DNA of 64,000 bases from Paenisporosarcina quisquiliarum_A (GCF_043641925.1 NZ_JBHZRU010000006.1:62001-126000), one strand, 5' to 3'. Numbered from the stretch's first letter, positions 9,564 through 18,391 are shown. The notes: generated by a model not told the origin, from the sequence alone. Numbers and translations: made by a program.

Positions 9564-9944
9564 CTATTCAATCATCTTCTTTTCTTCTATCAATTTCTTC
9601 ACATACCCATCTCTCAACTTCACAGATATAAATACACAGTCAACAAACAACACTCCGTTATCATCACGAACCTTAGCAGTCATAACAACCGGCAAGTCTT
9701 CCTTCGCTGCTTTCAATGCTATATACACTTCAGAAACAGAATCATTTAAATTGATTTGTGGCAATACATAGGATTGATAGTAAAGCCGCGATGGCAATGT
9801 TAATAACCGTTGGAATGATTGGTCAATTACTTCGCCCTCTTTGTATCCCAACATCATTAACATTTTTTCGTTAACTTCAAGAACTTGACCATCTTGATCA
9901 AATACTAAATAACCACATGGTGCATGGTACAGTTGTTCATCCAT
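9564..9944 (-). CDS. Stand-alone PAS protein resembling the sensor domain of RsbP
   Basis: This short cytoplasmic protein of 126 residues is a single PAS domain. The start at 9944 (MDEQLYHAPCG) is nine bases after AAAGG; an ATG three codons earlier touches the ribosome site. The sequence, with DEQLYHAPCGYL, LPSRLYYQSYVLPQI and EVYIALKA, closely matches what I remember of the N-terminal PAS domain of Bacillus RsbP. In RsbP that PAS is followed by a coiled coil and a PP2C phosphatase that acts on RsbV. Here the protein ends just after the PAS, so no phosphatase or other output is attached. It lies 12 bases after the rsbQ-like gene, the known partner of RsbP. It probably receives the RsbQ-dependent ligand signal and passes it on by protein contact. 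Confidence 0.85.
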   Translation of the reverse strand: MDEQLYHAPCGYLVFDQDGQVLEVNEKMLMMLGYKEGEVIDQSFQRLLTLPSRLYYQSYVLPQINLNDSVSEVYIALKAAKEDLPVVMTAKVRDDNGVLFVDCVFISVKLRDGYVKKLIEEKKMIE

Positions 9945-9956
9945 TTGAATCATCCT

Positions 9957-10757
9957 TTATTGTGCTTGTATTATTTTTTTGATTATGCGAATTGTTTCCT
10001 CAGGATGGCTTAGATGCGGGTAGTGCCCCGTTGCTTTCATCAACTGTAAATTGGAATTCGGAATCTGTTGCTCTAAATATTGTGCTGCTTCTATAGGGAC
10101 CACGCTGTCACTGGACGTTTGCATGATGGTGGTTGGAACTGAAATAAGTGGCATCTCCCTGCGATGATCACAGTAGAATGTAACTTTTGCAAAATGTTTG
10201 GCGATTTCTTCATTTGTTGAAGTAAAGCTTTGCTGAAGTTCTTCCGTTAACACAGGACGATCTTCATTCTTCATAACAACAGGAGCTAAAAATTTTGACC
10301 AATCTTCAAAATTGCTTTCCATCATCTCAAAGAGTCCATTTAAATCTCTTTCATCGAATCCGCCTTCGTAGTCTGGGTAATCGTTTAAATATCTCGCTGA
10401 AGGTCCGATTAAAATCAATTGTTCAAAGGCTTCTGATTTCATGATCGACGCAAGCATACCAATCATTCCACCAATGGAATGGCCCACAAAGATAACATTT
10501 TCTAATTGTAATTCGTCTAACATTTCCAGTACATCTTCTGCGTAACCAACCAATGAATCATACTTCTTAAAATCATAAGCATCCTTAGTCGAATGCCCTG
10601 AACCCACATGGTCGAACGTTACCACCTTGTACTCTTCTTTGAATGCTGGTGTTACAAAACGCCACATTTTGTGATCACAACCAAATCCATGGCTAAAAAC
10701 AATCGTCTTTTCACCTTCGCCAATAATCTTTACATAATTTCGTTCTTCAACCTTCAT
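9957..10757 (-). CDS. rsbQ: RsbQ-type alpha/beta hydrolase
   Basis: An alpha/beta hydrolase of 266 residues, close in length to Bacillus subtilis RsbQ (269). I use the ATG at 10757, six to seven bases after GGGGAG, not an upstream in-frame ATG without a ribosome site. The catalytic triad is visible as Ser94 in GHSIGG, Asp217 in SSDSVVP and His245 in GHYPHLSHP. These fall two positions short of the S96/D219/H247 triad known in RsbQ. SHGFGCDHKMW, DHVGSGHS and GPSARYLNDYPDYEGGF also match the family. RsbQ hydrolases, relatives of plant KAI2/D14 receptors, are required by the PAS domain of RsbP in energy-stress activation of sigma-B. Here the gene sits in an operon with cyclic-di-GMP enzymes and a PAS-only RsbP-like protein. 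Confidence 0.93.
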   Translation of the reverse strand: MKVEERNYVKIIGEGEKTIVFSHGFGCDHKMWRFVTPAFKEEYKVVTFDHVGSGHSTKDAYDFKKYDSLVGYAEDVLEMLDELQLENVIFVGHSIGGMIGMLASIMKSEAFEQLILIGPSARYLNDYPDYEGGFDERDLNGLFEMMESNFEDWSKFLAPVVMKNEDRPVLTEELQQSFTSTNEEIAKHFAKVTFYCDHRREMPLISVPTTIMQTSSDSVVPIEAAQYLEQQIPNSNLQLMKATGHYPHLSHPEETIRIIKKIIQAQ

Positions 10758-10785
10758 TGTTACTCCCCATTTCGCGACACGAATA

Positions 10786-12855
10786 CTAGCGAATTGCAAT
10801 CATACCATCCGTACCAATATGCGCTCTAACTTGGTATTCCTCGACCGCAAATGTATGAATTCGGTTACCAATTTGAAAATGCGTACCTTGATACACATGA
10901 TCCACTTGAATAATACCGTCACTAGGTACACGAACGATTGTTTTCACGCCAACTTCTGAACCTAATTCATCTAGAATCACTTGTCGCCCAGCAACAATGA
11001 CGCCACCTCGGCACACATTCGAAATTCGCACATTATTTCCCGCTTGTACATTGCAGTGGTAAGCACCTTGCCCGGTAATAAATATGTTCCCACTACAATA
11101 AAGTGAACTATTAATAGCGTAGCTTAACGATAAATTCGACTTAGGTTCAGGTGGAATACAATAGATTTCATAGATCTCTCTTACTTGTTCAATCAATCCA
11201 TAGAAACTCTTTAAATCCATCGTCGAATCCGTTCTTGCCGTCATAAATTGATTATTTAAGCGGTTTGCCAATGTAATCCACTCGGCATCTAATACGCCTT
11301 CAGAAATTCGAACTTTTTGATTTAATTCATGGACTAACGTTTTTAAATGAATAAATTTCCGCTCCATTAAAAGTCGTATTAACTGTTTCAATTGTATGAC
11401 GTTCATTTCCTGTTGACTGGAGTGATTTACACTGATGAACTGCGAAATGCTCATACTCATTTGATCAAGTTGGACTAATAATAATTTCAACATATCCGTC
11501 AATTCATTAAGAATGATAGTAGATTTTCCAACATCAATACACGACGAAAACACATTTTTCTTTACCGTCACAGATTGCCCAGATAGTATAGAAGCTTTTG
11601 TGATATTACCTTCTACAACTATTCTTCCTGCTGCCTCAACAATCATAGAATCGTCGATGTCTCCCTTAATGGTTACATCCCCTTGGAAACGAATGTGGCC
11701 GCTATCTACCGACACATCCCCGTGATGGACTAACTCTTTTACAATATCCACTTTCACAAGACGTCCCCGTTTTTCGATTACGGGTCTGCCGGAAGCTACC
11801 GCAATAATCTCATCACCTTTTCTTACCAAGTGTTTCGTTAGTCGCACATCAACCTCATAAATTGCTTTTGGCAAAACAACATTTCCATATAAATCAATGC
11901 CCGGTATCCCTTTCGTTGGAGGAATAATCTTTGCAATAATTTCCCCTTCTTCGACAGTTAAAATTGGATTCTTCTCACGAAAATCGACTTTTTTCTTTTG
12001 ATCTCGAACGGATTGAAAAATAGAGTTGTCGAATATAACTTGCAGAGAACCATCTTTCCCATCAATCGGATAAGTTCCTTTGGCAATAAGAACTTTTTGT
12101 TCCTCAAATGAGTTAATCGCTACTGCTATTGCTTGATGATCTAAATTTCGCATAGCTGGAATTAAAGCCAGCTCTTGCATTACATCGGATATTGTTAATT
12201 CGTTATACGGAAGAATCGTTTCAGTCGCTGAAAGCACCATCGTATCTTCAGGTGATGTATCTTCTAAAAACCGCTGAATTCGTTGACCAGGGATAACCTG
12301 TAAATATGCTTCCATGTTTTGGTTTTCCAATAAAATATGAAACTCTGCTTCGTGTATCTCATTCTCTATATCAACTTCGATTCGATCCTGTTCTGAAACG
12401 ATTTGTCGATTGGTCACATGTAACCCATTAATAGAAACTCGAACACCTTTCCCAATAATTAAAATCGGGTATTTATTGCGAGCAGATTTTACTTTAATTT
12501 CGCCATTTTCAATCCAAAGACCAAATGGTTCAGTGACAGAGTCAGAAGCATTTAGACTCTCTTTTTTATTCTCAATCATCGTAGTATTCTCAACATTAAC
12601 TGGAAAAAGTTGTTCGTCACTGCTCATCTCATCAACCAGACGAGTTACATTTAAATTTGGTTGAACTTCTTCGGTAACTTCTAATTTTGTAATGGTTACT
12701 TCGGCAAATTGTTTTGTACGACCGAAAATGCCTTTACTAGGTGTGGAAAGCACGGCTATAGATACTTCATCCATTTGGGCACCTAGGATGGATAATGCCG
12801 TTTTCACTGCTTCTTCAACTGTTTCTGACTTAATGGTAATGGAAGGTTGCATCAT
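10786..12855 (-). CDS. FapA (DUF342) family protein with N-terminal Jag_N domain
   Basis: A cytoplasmic protein of 689 residues. Residues 1-60 (TVEEAVKTALSILGAQ, STPSKGIFGRTKQFAEV) resemble the Jag_N domain found at the start of the RNA-binding protein Jag/KhpB. Residues about 200-690 are the FapA/DUF342 region, a right-handed beta-helix or polymer-forming fold. Typical phrases are VEEGEIIAKIIPPTKGIPGIDLYGN, GHIRFQGDVTIKGDIDDSMIVEAAGRIVVEG (shown here as segments VEGNITKA and GQSVTVKKNV) and a helical insert before the last beta-helix part. FapA proteins are linked to flagellar assembly or cell polarity in some bacteria; no function is certain in Bacillales. It starts one base after the GGDEF-EAL gene, whose stop codon overlaps its ribosome site, so translation is probably coupled. 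Confidence 0.85.
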   Translation of the reverse strand: MMQPSITIKSETVEEAVKTALSILGAQMDEVSIAVLSTPSKGIFGRTKQFAEVTITKLEVTEEVQPNLNVTRLVDEMSSDEQLFPVNVENTTMIENKKESLNASDSVTEPFGLWIENGEIKVKSARNKYPILIIGKGVRVSINGLHVTNRQIVSEQDRIEVDIENEIHEAEFHILLENQNMEAYLQVIPGQRIQRFLEDTSPEDTMVLSATETILPYNELTISDVMQELALIPAMRNLDHQAIAVAINSFEEQKVLIAKGTYPIDGKDGSLQVIFDNSIFQSVRDQKKKVDFREKNPILTVEEGEIIAKIIPPTKGIPGIDLYGNVVLPKAIYEVDVRLTKHLVRKGDEIIAVASGRPVIEKRGRLVKVDIVKELVHHGDVSVDSGHIRFQGDVTIKGDIDDSMIVEAAGRIVVEGNITKASILSGQSVTVKKNVFSSCIDVGKSTIILNELTDMLKLLLVQLDQMSMSISQFISVNHSSQQEMNVIQLKQLIRLLMERKFIHLKTLVHELNQKVRISEGVLDAEWITLANRLNNQFMTARTDSTMDLKSFYGLIEQVREIYEIYCIPPEPKSNLSLSYAINSSLYCSGNIFITGQGAYHCNVQAGNNVRISNVCRGGVIVAGRQVILDELGSEVGVKTIVRVPSDGIIQVDHVYQGTHFQIGNRIHTFAVEEYQVRAHIGTDGMIAIR

Positions 12856-12856
12856 C

Positions 12857-14875
12857 TTACTCCTTCCCCGCTAAGCTTTTTGCGATGTATTTTGTTTCAA
12901 AAGCATCGATATCCATCGGTTTTTCTAAATAATAACCTTGGAATACGGTACATCCAATAGACTTCAAAAATTCAGCTTCTTCTTTCGTTTCTACTCCTTC
13001 TGCTACTAATTCACAATTTAAATTTTCGGCAAAATCAACAAAAGAGCGTATGATTGCTTCCGACTGTGCATCGTTCCCAATTCGGTTTATAAAATATCGA
13101 TCGATTTTGATTTTATTGACAGGAAAATGTGTAAGTGATTTAAAGAGCGAATACCCTGTTCCAAAATCGTCAATGGCGATACGTACACCGCGTTCTTGAC
13201 AGTTCTTCATATTGTCTAAAGTTGTTTCTGACGCTTCAATTTGTGAATCCTCTGTAATTTCCAGCTCAATCATTTCAGCTGGTAAATCATAGCGCTCCAA
13301 CAATTCAAAAAAGTCATCAAAGAAAGATCTTTGGGAAATTAAATAAGGTGTGACATTAATGGATATCGTTAAATCATAGCCAAATTTCTTTCGCCAGCTT
13401 GTCACAATCGAAAATACATCGGCCATCAAATAATAAGTGAGCTTTAGAATATTTCCGCTCTCTTCGGCAATTTCAATAAATTCAAGAGGAGAAATGGCAC
13501 CTAAAACGGGATGATTCCATCTAGATAGCACTTCAAATCCTTTTAATTCACCAGTTACATAGTCAATTTGTGGTTGGTATTGAAAGTACACTCCGTTTTT
13601 CTGTAGATCCTCCGACAATGAATCTTCAATATTAACTCGGCGAGATAATTCACGCGTCATATTCGCATGGTAAAACTGATACTGATTGCCTCGCATTTTC
13701 TTTGCACGATACATAGACGTGTCTGCATAACTGAGCAATTCAGTTACATCTTGAGAGTCTGCTGGGTAGCGACTAATTCCGATACTGATGCTGATTGAGA
13801 AAGATAAGTGAGCATCAATAACAATCGGTTTTGCAAAAATAGCTGCAATTTCTCGAGCTAAAACTTCCAGCTCAAATCTACTTTTCTCACGAACGAAAAT
13901 TAGAAATTCATCTCCACCAATACGTCCTATATGACCATGTGGAGATACTGCTTTATATAATTTTCTAGCTACCTTTTTTAATAAAATATCACCTTTGACA
14001 TGTCCATATAAGTCATTAATATTTTTAAATCCATCAATATCTAAGTATAAAACGGAACTATCGGTATCTTTTTTAATGGCTTCATCAATTCGTTCAATCA
14101 TCCATCGTCTATTCGGAAGTGACGTTAAATCATCGAAATAAGCGAACTGTTTTAAATCAGACTCTGATTTTTTGCGATCACTAATATTTTTGAAATAAAC
14201 CGATATACCTCCCTCACGTTGTGGATACACATGCATTTCAAACCAACGATCATAGGGAGCATAATATGCTTCAAACGTTTGTGACTTTTGAGATTCGACA
14301 GTCTTCAAGTAATAGTGATAAAAATCGCTACCAATCGTGTCAGGGAACTCAAGCCATTTATTTTTGCCGACTAAGTAACCTGGCTCTCTCTCAAGTAGTT
14401 TACTAGCTGCCGTATTTATATGAGTGAAATTCCACTTTTCATCAAGAGAGTAAAACGCATCAGACATACTTTCTAACACATCATCCACATTCATTTTTAG
14501 AATATACTGTTCAGTAATATCTCTTGTTGTAATGACTAATCCGTGTTTTTTTTCAGAAATGACAAATCTTTTAGCCTTTAGATGATACCAACGAGGAGCA
14601 GTTTCACTCGGCATGGAGAAATGAAATGAAAATTCTTTAATATCACCTTCCAATACTTTTTGAAAAGCTTGGACTTCGACCGTTTTATTCAATTTTTTTA
14701 AGGCATCAAAATAATTTAATCCAATTTCTTCAGCTATTCCACTATTTTTTCTACTCTCTTCAATTGAACTGTGTGCTCCATTTGTACATATAACATTTCC
14801 CGCTTCATCCAATAAAATCGTATGATCTTCTAATACTTCAAAAAAAGACTGAAGATAATGATAATTTTCAAGCAT
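12857..14875 (-). CDS. Soluble PAS-PAS-GGDEF-EAL cyclic-di-GMP enzyme
   Basis: First gene of a four-gene operon. The ATG at 14875 is seven bases after GAGGAGG; the ATG two codons earlier is too close. There are no membrane segments. Residues about 5-120 and 125-240 are PAS domains (ITTRDITEQ ends the first, YFKNISDRK the second). Residues about 245-405 are a GGDEF domain with an intact GGDEF motif near residue 320. Residues about 415-665 are an EAL domain. Its signature reads EVLSRW instead of EAL, but the other metal and catalytic residues are there: ISINVT, LEITED, AIDDFGTGYS, KIKID, AEGVET and QGYYLEKP. It can therefore in principle make and break cyclic-di-GMP. Its likely inputs are its own PAS domains and possibly the RsbQ/PAS pair encoded downstream. 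Confidence 0.93.
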   Translation of the reverse strand: MLENYHYLQSFFEVLEDHTILLDEAGNVICTNGAHSSIEESRKNSGIAEEIGLNYFDALKKLNKTVEVQAFQKVLEGDIKEFSFHFSMPSETAPRWYHLKAKRFVISEKKHGLVITTRDITEQYILKMNVDDVLESMSDAFYSLDEKWNFTHINTAASKLLEREPGYLVGKNKWLEFPDTIGSDFYHYYLKTVESQKSQTFEAYYAPYDRWFEMHVYPQREGGISVYFKNISDRKKSESDLKQFAYFDDLTSLPNRRWMIERIDEAIKKDTDSSVLYLDIDGFKNINDLYGHVKGDILLKKVARKLYKAVSPHGHIGRIGGDEFLIFVREKSRFELEVLAREIAAIFAKPIVIDAHLSFSISISIGISRYPADSQDVTELLSYADTSMYRAKKMRGNQYQFYHANMTRELSRRVNIEDSLSEDLQKNGVYFQYQPQIDYVTGELKGFEVLSRWNHPVLGAISPLEFIEIAEESGNILKLTYYLMADVFSIVTSWRKKFGYDLTISINVTPYLISQRSFFDDFFELLERYDLPAEMIELEITEDSQIEASETTLDNMKNCQERGVRIAIDDFGTGYSLFKSLTHFPVNKIKIDRYFINRIGNDAQSEAIIRSFVDFAENLNCELVAEGVETKEEAEFLKSIGCTVFQGYYLEKPMDIDAFETKYIAKSLAGKE

Positions 14876-14910
14876 ACTCATGCCTCCTCACGACAACAAC
14901 TATTATTTCC

Positions 14911-14939
14911 ATTCTATCCTTATAAAAGGAATAAATCAA
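14911..14939 (-). promoter_or_regulatory. Candidate SigA-type promoter of the GGDEF-EAL/FapA/RsbQ/PAS operon
   Basis: On the minus strand TTGATT and TAGAAT are 17 bases apart, about 35 bases upstream of the first start codon. This fits vegetative SigA spacing. I saw no convincing SigB-type -35/-10 pair in the upstream 230 bases. Confidence 0.5.
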
Positions 14940-15092
14940 AGAAAACTGAATTTTTAGATAAATTTATAAAAAGTATAAAGTACCTATTTATCCCAATATA
15001 CCATTTCTTTTGACATATGTATTCTACAAATTATGTGATTTTAAATAGAAAAATTAGTGTAAATTATCAATTAATAATCATCGTGGTTAATA

Positions 15093-15123
15093 TAAAGAAA
15101 TCCAGCAACATTAATTGCTGGAT
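15093..15123 (-). terminator. Terminator overlapping the end of the membrane GGDEF-EAL gene
   Basis: ATCCAGCAA, loop CATTAA, TTGCTGGAT. The stem contains the stop codon at 15111, and on the minus strand it is followed by TTTCTTT. It separates this gene from the operon promoter at 14911. Confidence 0.75.
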
Positions 15124-16958
15124 TCATTTAATACAAGAAAGTTATTCAAATATTGTTTTTCAAACTCAATTGCTTTTATTGGTTTACTAAAATAATAGCC
15201 TTGTGCAATTGTACATCCTAAGCTTTGAAGTAAACATAATTGATCTTCTGTTTCAGTACCTTCAGCTACAATATTCAAATTAAAGGTTTGACCAATTGTA
15301 ATAATCGTCTTTAATAAGGCGATATCTTTTTCATTGCCATGTAAATCATTCATAAATGATTGGTCAATTTTTAATGTATCTATTGGCAAAGTCTTCAATA
15401 GATTTAATGACGAATAGCCCGTCCCAAAATCATCAATAGAAATGCAAACGCCAATTTCTTTCATATCTCGTAATATTGGAATAACTAATTCTGCATTTTC
15501 CATTACGCTTTCAGTTACTTCAATTTCAAGTTGCGGAGGGTCTATTTCATATACTTGAAGTGAATCATGAAGAAAATCAACAAAGCTACTGTCTCTTAAT
15601 TGTCTTTGAGATACATTGATGGATGTGTTAAATTTTGGATAACCTGCTAAATGCCAAATTCTCATCTGTTCTAACACATCATTCACCACCCATTTGGTTA
15701 TATCCAAAATGATGGCCGAATCCTCAGCAATCGGAATAAATTCCAAAGGAGATATTAAACCTAGCGTTGGATGATCCCAGCGAATCAAAGCTTCCATTCC
15801 CCATAATTCATTCGTCAGCAAATTAATTTTTGGTTGATAAACCATAAATAATTCGTTATTCTTAACTGCTTTTCTAAGCTCTGAATCAATAAAAGTTCTT
15901 CTTTCAAGTTGAGATTTCAATTGTTCGGTAAAGATTTTATACGTGTTCTTCCCATCTAGCTTCGCATAATACATGGCCGTGTCTGCCAAACCAATGAGTT
16001 CAAAAACATCATTTGTGTGGTCAGGTGTGGTACTTATTCCAATACTCGCCGTTAAGAAAATTTCATTTCCTTCTATATAATAGGGCTCTCTTAAATATTC
16101 AACGATGTCGTATGCAACTACCTTCACATGATCCAAATCTGAATCACATATCATCGCAATGAATTCATCTCCACCTAAGTGGTAAGTGGAAATATTTTTT
16201 TTATTGAAGAAACGAAGTCTGTTTGCGACATCTCTTAATAAATAATCTCCTACTTCATGTCCTAACGTGTCATTTACGATTTTGAATCGATCTAAATCAA
16301 TAAATAGAATGCATGTTGAACTGTCTGCCGTTTTTCGCTTCTCTAATTCCATTAAAAGTTTTCTTCGATTTGCTAGACCCGTTAATTCGTTTAGTTCGAC
16401 TTTTTGCTTTAAACGTCTTTCTTCTTCTTTTTGTTGCGTAATATCATGAATTACGACGATTGTTTTTTGATGTTCTTTCATTAATGAAAGCGAAGCAGAT
16501 TGATGAAAAGTTGAGCCGTTTTTTCTTAATCCAATGCTTTCACCACGAGCAAAGCCATTTTCAAATAAAGGCTTAATCATTTCCTTTCTAATATCCTGAA
16601 GTGATTCGGTTGGATATAATTCTTGCCAATGCATGGAAGATAATTCTTCCTTCGTATAGCCATGGAGCTGAGCAAACGACTCATTTACAAACTCATAATT
16701 GCCTTCTGAGTTCGTAATTCCGATTGCGTCTATAGCAGAATCAAGAGCAAGTGAATAATCCATAAGCACACTTCTAGTTGAATCTAATTCCTTTTTGGAA
16801 TGAAGATACTTATCCACCTGTAAACCGATTAACCAGCCAAGCCAAATGTTGATTGGAAAAACGATTGTCCTTTCCCATGAAAATTCATTTTGAACAAGGC
16901 CAAAAACATTTCCTATCAGAACTACTGCTGCGATACCAATTTGCCATCTCCACTTCAT
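15111..16958 (-). CDS. Membrane-anchored PAS-GGDEF-EAL cyclic-di-GMP enzyme
   Basis: Two hydrophobic N-terminal segments (residues about 5-20 and 30-47) should anchor the protein with its catalytic part in the cytoplasm. A PAS domain follows at about 65-175 (ITNSEGNYEFVNESFAQL, IHDITQQK). The GGDEF domain covers about 180-340, with GGDEF intact near residue 264. The EAL domain covers about 350-605, with a canonical EALIRW near residue 389 and NVSQRQL, LEIEVTES, SIDDFGTGYSSL, TLKIDQSF, VAEGTETE and QGYYFSKP. All residues for both activities are present. The gene is transcribed separately from the RsbQ operon: there is a terminator at its end and a 230-base gap. About 275 bases upstream (16959-17235) show no gene. 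Confidence 0.93.
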   Translation of the reverse strand: MKWRWQIGIAAVVLIGNVFGLVQNEFSWERTIVFPINIWLGWLIGLQVDKYLHSKKELDSTRSVLMDYSLALDSAIDAIGITNSEGNYEFVNESFAQLHGYTKEELSSMHWQELYPTESLQDIRKEMIKPLFENGFARGESIGLRKNGSTFHQSASLSLMKEHQKTIVVIHDITQQKEEERRLKQKVELNELTGLANRRKLLMELEKRKTADSSTCILFIDLDRFKIVNDTLGHEVGDYLLRDVANRLRFFNKKNISTYHLGGDEFIAMICDSDLDHVKVVAYDIVEYLREPYYIEGNEIFLTASIGISTTPDHTNDVFELIGLADTAMYYAKLDGKNTYKIFTEQLKSQLERRTFIDSELRKAVKNNELFMVYQPKINLLTNELWGMEALIRWDHPTLGLISPLEFIPIAEDSAIILDITKWVVNDVLEQMRIWHLAGYPKFNTSINVSQRQLRDSSFVDFLHDSLQVYEIDPPQLEIEVTESVMENAELVIPILRDMKEIGVCISIDDFGTGYSSLNLLKTLPIDTLKIDQSFMNDLHGNEKDIALLKTIITIGQTFNLNIVAEGTETEDQLCLLQSLGCTIAQGYYFSKPIKAIEFEKQYLNNFLVLNESSN

Positions 16959-17235
16959 CCAACCACCACACTCTCATTTTTATAGGTAGAATTTTCACAC
17001 AATTTATACATACTATCATGTTAGCAAATGGAAATTGAGTGGTCTATGTACCTAATGAATTATTTTTCGGCACGATAGTATAAAATACCCTAAAAATTTT
17101 AGGTAGAAAATCACTTCTTAATAGGTTATTAGAGGTCTATTTAATTTCAAGGAATCTACTGGTCTATTCAAGGATTCATAAGCTATCAATTTCAAGACTT
17201 CAATTCTAATTTTTTTTTACAAACAATTCGTTTCC

Positions 17236-17268
17236 GAAAAAAAGGAGTAACTGCATATGCAGTTACTC
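17236..17268 (-). terminator. Terminator of the YuiD-like gene
   Basis: A perfect 24-base palindrome, GAGTAACTGCAT/ATGCAGTTACTC, lies at 17245-17268. On the minus strand it is followed by a C-T run of seven T. The stop codon lies 10 bases before it. Confidence 0.85.
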
Positions 17269-17277
17269 TTGATTTCT

Positions 17278-17793
17278 TTATTCCCAATTCACTCGGTGTC
17301 GATTTAGTTGTCTTCTTTCCTTACGACCATCGTTCTCAAACTTAGCTGCTAACAGTCCCATTACCACTCCTAAGGCTGCCCCACCCAATACTTCAATCGG
17401 TTGGTGACCTAATAGCTCTTTTAATTCTTTTTCGCGTTGTACATATTCAAAACTTGGAAATTCCCCCGAGAATTTAGAAATATTATCTTCTAAATCATTT
17501 ACAAGTTGTGCAATCTCACCGGTATGTCGACGAATACCTTGTGCATCATACATAACAATTACACCAAATACAGTTGCAAGTGCTGTTTCCGTATGACGCG
17601 TTCCTTTATTCGCAGCTACATACGATGCTAACGCTGAAACGCCAGCTGAGTGGGAACTCGGCATTCCCCCTGTGGTGAAAGCTTGGCGCCAATCCCACAC
17701 ACCAGACACCTTTTTATGTGTTACTATTTTAAGTCCTTGAGCTAATGCAATTGCCGATAATGCTGTTACCATACCGCGATTCATGCTTCTCAT
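17278..17793 (-). CDS. Divergent PAP2-family (DUF212, YuiD-like) protein
   Basis: The ATG at 17793 is eight bases after GGAGG; an in-frame GTG five codons earlier overlaps that site. The 171 residues match the DUF212/YuiD family: TGGMPSSHSAGVSALA, DAQGIRRHTGEIAQ and LLGHQPIEVLGGAALGVVMG are diagnostic. The family is a small membrane protein related to PAP2 acid phosphatases. It keeps the SxxH core seen here as SSHS, but its substrate is unknown. There are three or four predicted hydrophobic stretches. It is a single gene with its own terminator. Confidence 0.9.
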   Translation of the reverse strand: MRSMNRGMVTALSAIALAQGLKIVTHKKVSGVWDWRQAFTTGGMPSSHSAGVSALASYVAANKGTRHTETALATVFGVIVMYDAQGIRRHTGEIAQLVNDLEDNISKFSGEFPSFEYVQREKELKELLGHQPIEVLGGAALGVVMGLLAAKFENDGRKERRQLNRHRVNWE

Positions 17794-17903
17794 TATTTCA
17801 ACCTCCACTTCACGATTAAACCGATAATTTCATCGATTTTCTTTTATCTTCTTTCATTACCCCAATTCACCCATAATTATTCGAAAAGCATCCAAATTTC
17901 ACA

Positions 17904-17937
17904 CAAAAAAATGACCAAGATAATTTCTTGATCATTT
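17904..17937 (-). terminator. Terminator of the AbrB-like gene
   Basis: On the minus strand AATGATCAAGAAATTATCTTGGTCATT forms an imperfect hairpin followed by seven T. It lies 17 bases downstream of the stop at 17954. Confidence 0.8.
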
Positions 17938-17953
17938 CCTTCAATTATTTAGT

Positions 17954-18229
17954 TTAAAATCTTACTGACCACTGCTTTAATTTCATCATCAATAATTCGG
18001 CACCTTTTGGACTTAAAATCAATCCAGGTGCAAGTTCAGAATTACTCGATAATTTTTCACCAGTGATAAAACATGTTTGGTGTGGAGAATATTTTTTCAA
18101 TACAAGATTTTCGCCATCTATGAAAAACTCAATTCGATCATCTTGTTTAATTTTCAATTCATTTCTCACATCTCTTGGAATCACCATTCGACCCAATTTG
18201 TCCATTGATCTCATCAATTTATTGCCCAT
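17954..18229 (-). CDS. AbrB/Abh-type transition-state regulator
   Basis: A 91-residue DNA-binding protein. The N-terminal swapped-hairpin SpoVT/AbrB domain is clear (MDKLGRMVIPRDVRNELKI, DRIEFFIDGENLVLKKY). It is followed by the C-terminal half typical of AbrB and Abh (CFITGEKLSSNSELAPGLILS, GAELLMMKL). AbrB-type proteins repress post-exponential genes, including biofilm matrix genes, during growth. Whether this is the AbrB orthologue or a paralogue such as Abh cannot be decided here, so no symbol is given. The GGAGGG ribosome site is well placed. It is transcribed alone. Confidence 0.9.
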   Translation of the reverse strand: MGNKLMRSMDKLGRMVIPRDVRNELKIKQDDRIEFFIDGENLVLKKYSPHQTCFITGEKLSSNSELAPGLILSPKGAELLMMKLKQWSVRF

Positions 18230-18391
18230 GCTAATCCCTCCGTCACTATTTATGTAAAAACCTTATAATCAAATAGTAATGGATTCAGCACTGAGTAGAT
18301 AGACAATTAGGTTGGGAAATCTTTTGCGAAAAAGCTCATTTTCTCATGTATTTTATCATTCGGTTTCCCAATAAAACGAAATTTAATCACG

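Noticed and set aside
10758..10799. Longer start for the RsbQ-type protein
   Set aside because: The 14 extra residues are not in the family, and the GGGGAG ribosome site serves the ATG at 10757.
14882..15092. Possible c-di-GMP riboswitch or SigB promoter before the GGDEF-EAL operon
   Set aside because: No riboswitch core sequence and no GTTTAA/GGGTAT-type pair could be seen.
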